Shown here one piece after another: positions 5,375 through 7,467 of a DNA stretch of 7,467 bases; the stretch's first letter is position 1; each line of letters opens with the position of its first letter. The stretch comes from Rhodospirillaceae bacterium UBA4479 (GTDB taxonomy: Bacteria; Pseudomonadota; Alphaproteobacteria; Rhodospirillales; Casp-alpha2). The stretch is taken from the NCBI GenBank assembly GCA_002389175.1, contig DGNZ01000150.1, positions 1-7,467 of the forward strand. The letters are read 5' to 3'. Under the pieces are notes generated by a model. That model ran no database searches, was not told the origin of the DNA, and saw only the letters and a program-made list of their open reading frames with translations. Made by a program: the position numbers and the translations under genes.

Positions 5375-6529
5375 ATGGCTGTTCCTCTGATCCAGCAAGC
5401 ACGCGTTGGTGCATATGTGTTCAAACAGCGGTTGGCAGGGGTGGAGAAATACCCTCTCGTCCTTATGTTGGAACCGCTGTTCAAATGTAACCTTGCATGC
5501 CCAGGTTGCGGTAAAATCGATTACGACGATGATATTTTGAATAAACGTTTGAGTGCAAAAGAATGCCTTGATGCCGTAGATGAATGCGGGGCACCGATTG
5601 TATCTATTCCTGGTGGCGAACCGCTAATCCACAAAGAGATCAAACAAATCGTAGATGGCATCGTGGCCAGAAAGAAATTCGTCTATCTGTGCACCAACGC
5701 ATTGCTGATGCAAAAACGCTTAGATGATTTTACACCATCCCCGTATCTGACGTTTTCTGTTCATCTGGATGGATTAGAACATCATCATGACGAGGCTGTT
5801 GCACAAAAAGGCACGTTTAAACGCGCTGTCGCTGCGATCAAAGAAGCCAAAAAACGCGGCTTCCGTGTGAATGTTAATTGCACGCTGTTCAATCAGATGA
5901 CAGCCGAGGAATGCGCTGAATTCTTTGATTACTGCACAAATGAATTACAAGTTGAGGGTATTACCGTATCCCCTGGCTATGCCTATGAGCGGGCACCAAG
6001 CCAAGAGCATTTCCTCAATCGCGGCAAAACCAAAGAATTGTTCCGTAGTATCTTCCGCCTACAGGGCGATAAGAAATGGCGCTTTAGCCAATCTACTATG
6101 TTCATGGACTTCTTGGCCGGGAACCAAGAATACCATTGCACGCCTTGGGGCAACCCGACCCGTAACATCTTTGGATGGCAAAAACCATGTTATCTCCTCG
6201 GTGAAGGTTATGCGAAATCCTTCAAAGAACTCATGGATGATACCGAATGGGAAAAATACGGCACGGGCAATTACGAAAAATGTGCTGACTGCATGGTGCA
6301 TTGCGGGTACGAGCCAACGGCCGTTATGGATACCGTGAAGCATCCCCTCCGAGCATTACGTATATTCTTGAAAGGGATCGAGACCGAAAAACCGATGGCG
6401 CCTGAGATTTCCTTGGACAACCAACGTCCTGCGGAATTCATGTTCGAGAATTTGGTTGAGCATATGTCAGAACGACTAGAGCGCGAAAAGGCCGAGGCCG
6501 GGACCAAGGACTCTGACCGCGCTGCCTAA
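5375..6529 (+). CDS. hpnH: Radical SAM adenosylhopane synthase HpnH
   Basis: HpnH joins the 5'-deoxyadenosyl radical from S-adenosylmethionine to hopene (diploptene), forming adenosylhopane, the first step of C35 extended hopanoids. The 384-residue protein has the family N-terminus MAVPLIQQARVGAY, the radical-SAM cysteine motif CNLACPGC (C38, C42, C45) that holds the [4Fe-4S] cluster, and the SAM-binding GGEP (80-83). The C-terminal region, which corresponds to the DUF3463 part of the family, has further cysteines at 255, 272 and in CADCMVHC (C303, C306, C310). The last ~20 residues are charged and probably flexible. It follows ispH by one base, and its 3' end overlaps the convergent hpnG by 54 bases. 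Identity is firm. Confidence 0.96.
   Translation: MAVPLIQQARVGAYVFKQRLAGVEKYPLVLMLEPLFKCNLACPGCGKIDYDDDILNKRLSAKECLDAVDECGAPIVSIPGGEPLIHKEIKQIVDGIVARKKFVYLCTNALLMQKRLDDFTPSPYLTFSVHLDGLEHHHDEAVAQKGTFKRAVAAIKEAKKRGFRVNVNCTLFNQMTAEECAEFFDYCTNELQVEGITVSPGYAYERAPSQEHFLNRGKTKELFRSIFRLQGDKKWRFSQSTMFMDFLAGNQEYHCTPWGNPTRNIFGWQKPCYLLGEGYAKSFKELMDDTEWEKYGTGNYEKCADCMVHCGYEPTAVMDTVKHPLRALRIFLKGIETEKPMAPEISLDNQRPAEFMFENLVEHMSERLEREKAEAGTKDSDRAA
6476..6529. other. 54-base tail-to-tail overlap of hpnH and hpnG
   Basis: The hpnH stop is at 6529 on the plus strand and the hpnG stop (TAG) is at 6476-6478 on the minus strand, so both C-termini are coded by the same bases. There is no room for a terminator between the units, and the two transcripts must be antisense over at least this stretch. 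Confidence 0.85.
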
Positions 6530-7156
6530 GCTTTCCATCGCACGCTTGTTGTAACCGCCGAGCGACGCCAAACGGCCAATATGCCACGGAAAGATGCACA
6601 TACCTGAAATGATCGGTAAGTAACTGATCGTTCCGTTCGGTCGGACGCTATCAGCAATCCAACGCGGTATTTCAAAATCCCTTGGATCGACAACAGACCT
6701 GAGAATAGCAAAGGGGATACCTTTTTCTGACGCTTTCTTGGCAACAATATGGCTTTCCATATCAACAATCGCTGCCTGGGTTTGATCGAAAATGCGGTGT
6801 TTGGCCGGAATATTGACTAAACCGTCGCTACCAAAAACGGTGCTCCCCTGAATTTCCAGGGCTTGTTCTAGGTGGGTTGTCCAATTTGAGTCACAGACCC
6901 AGGATTTGCCTGCATCATCGACGATTTCCCGTCCCACGATCAAATCACCGGGCTCAAGGTCTGGGGACAGCCCCCCTGCACTCCCAAAGCTCAAGATGCC
7001 ATCAACACCTAAGGCTATAAGCTCATCGACAACATCCGCTGCAATCAACGGACGCGCGCCTGAGAACCGAATTAGAGGTGATTGTGGGTGTCCCATGATG
7101 GGACGAAGGGCGTCAGCTTCTTTGCGTACACCCGTAATGACGCCGATAGTCGGCAT
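6476..7156 (-). CDS. hpnG: Hopanoid-associated phosphorylase HpnG (adenosylhopane nucleoside phosphorylase)
   Basis: HpnG belongs to the purine-nucleoside phosphorylase / MTA-SAH nucleosidase fold. It removes adenine from adenosylhopane to give the ribosyl-type intermediate on the way to bacteriohopanetetrol. The 226-residue protein shows the N-terminal strand IGVITGVRKEAD (4-15), the phosphate/ribose-site loop SFGSAGGL (56-63), PGDLIVG (69-75), the VDMES motif (131-135) that contacts the nucleoside in this fold, and RSVVDPRD (153-160), where D157 is a likely base-binding aspartate. Length is normal. The ATG at 7156 lies 9 bases after the shc stop, so it is the next gene in the shc unit; the upstream GGAATG of the shc end is a possible weak ribosome site. 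Its last 17 codons lie antisense to the end of hpnH. Usually hpnG and hpnH run in the same direction in one operon; here they converge. Confidence 0.93.
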   Translation of the reverse strand: MPTIGVITGVRKEADALRPIMGHPQSPLIRFSGARPLIAADVVDELIALGVDGILSFGSAGGLSPDLEPGDLIVGREIVDDAGKSWVCDSNWTTHLEQALEIQGSTVFGSDGLVNIPAKHRIFDQTQAAIVDMESHIVAKKASEKGIPFAILRSVVDPRDFEIPRWIADSVRPNGTISYLPIISGMCIFPWHIGRLASLGGYNKRAMESLGSAVRVLGPGLGLFAL

Positions 7157-7165
7157 AATTTAAAG

Positions 7166-7465
7166 CTACATTCCAAATTTCGGAGAACGCTCGTTAGAGC
7201 GAGACAAATTTACGTAACGCGCAAGCGTCCAAAGTGGGAAATAAGCACTGTAACCATGGTACCTGAGATAAAACACACGTGGGAAGCCAACGGCATTGAA
7301 GTATTCCTCATGCCAGTCACCACCGTCTCTCGGCGCTTCTGTTAAAAAGTTAATGCCTTCTTGCACCGACTCACAATCTGTTTCACCCGCTGCCATCAAC
7401 GCCAAAACCGCCCAAGATGTTTGCGACGGTGTGGAAACCTTGACCTCGTCTCGGCGATGTTGCCA
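7166..7465 (-). CDS. shc: Squalene-hopene cyclase, C-terminal end, cut by the right edge
   Basis: The open minus-strand frame enters from the right edge (first full codon at 7465) and ends at TAG 7166-7168, giving 99 residues of a protein normally about 630-680 long. SHC (HpnF) is a monotopic inner-membrane enzyme that cyclises squalene to hopene and diplopterol. The visible part has the QW-type repeat segment STPSQTSWAVLALMAAGE at about residues 11-28. Near the C-terminus it has the diagnostic block GFPRVFYLRYHGY followed by FPLWTLARY. The catalytic DXDD aspartates lie upstream, outside the window. hpnG follows 9 bases later, so shc and hpnG form one unit, the core order seen in many hopanoid clusters. 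A gene start given inside this frame (TTG near 7405) would be false; it is simply a leucine codon. Confidence 0.95.
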   Translation of the reverse strand, partial: WQHRRDEVKVSTPSQTSWAVLALMAAGETDCESVQEGINFLTEAPRDGGDWHEEYFNAVGFPRVFYLRYHGYSAYFPLWTLARYVNLSRSNERSPKFGM

Positions 7466-7467
7466 AT

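Noticed and set aside
7166..7405. Separate small gene of 79 residues starting at a TTG
   Set aside because: It is the C-terminal end of squalene-hopene cyclase. The frame continues to the window edge without a stop and carries the GFPRVFYLRYHGY block.

Overview
The window is a hopanoid (bacterial triterpenoid) gene region, most likely from an alphaproteobacterium. The HpnN, HpnA, IspH, HpnH, HpnG and squalene-hopene cyclase (SHC) proteins all read like alphaproteobacterial family members. Base composition is only moderately GC-rich by eye, which suggests a marine or Rhodospirillales-like lineage rather than a very high-GC soil rhizobium. The lineage is an inference, since there is no rRNA or tRNA in the window. 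The sequence is almost fully coding: there is no gene-free stretch over 300 bases and no sign of a mobile element, CRISPR array or RNA gene.

Layout. There are three transcription units. (1) A leftward unit starts at about 4284: hpnA (NAD-dependent epimerase/dehydratase), a small nucleotidyltransferase, a phosphonopyruvate-decarboxylase-like ThDP enzyme (aepY type), then hpnN (hopanoid RND transporter), which runs off the left edge. (2) A rightward unit starts at 4411: ispH (last step of the MEP isoprenoid pathway) and hpnH (radical-SAM adenosylhopane synthase), separated by one base. (3) A second leftward unit enters from the right edge: the C-terminal end of shc (hpnF), then hpnG (adenosylhopane phosphorylase). 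Units 1 and 2 diverge from a 126-base intergenic region at 4285-4410. Units 2 and 3 converge, and the 3' ends of hpnH and hpnG overlap tail to tail by 54 bases.

How the genes work together. IspH makes IPP/DMAPP. SHC cyclises squalene, made elsewhere, to hopene. HpnH joins a 5'-deoxyadenosyl group to hopene, and HpnG removes adenine to give the ribosyl-type precursor of C35 hopanoids. HpnA is a hopanoid-cluster sugar epimerase of unproven reaction. HpnN moves hopanoids toward the outer membrane.

Main point of interest. The two genes between hpnA and hpnN are not standard hopanoid genes. A phosphonopyruvate-decarboxylase-like enzyme beside a LicC/PntC-like nucleotidyltransferase looks like part of a pathway that makes a phosphonate and activates it with a nucleotide for attachment to a lipid or glycan. 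PEP mutase (pepM) and a 2-aminoethylphosphonate transaminase are not in the window. The link is therefore a hypothesis: phosphonate-decorated lipid or hopanoid, or co-regulated envelope modification.
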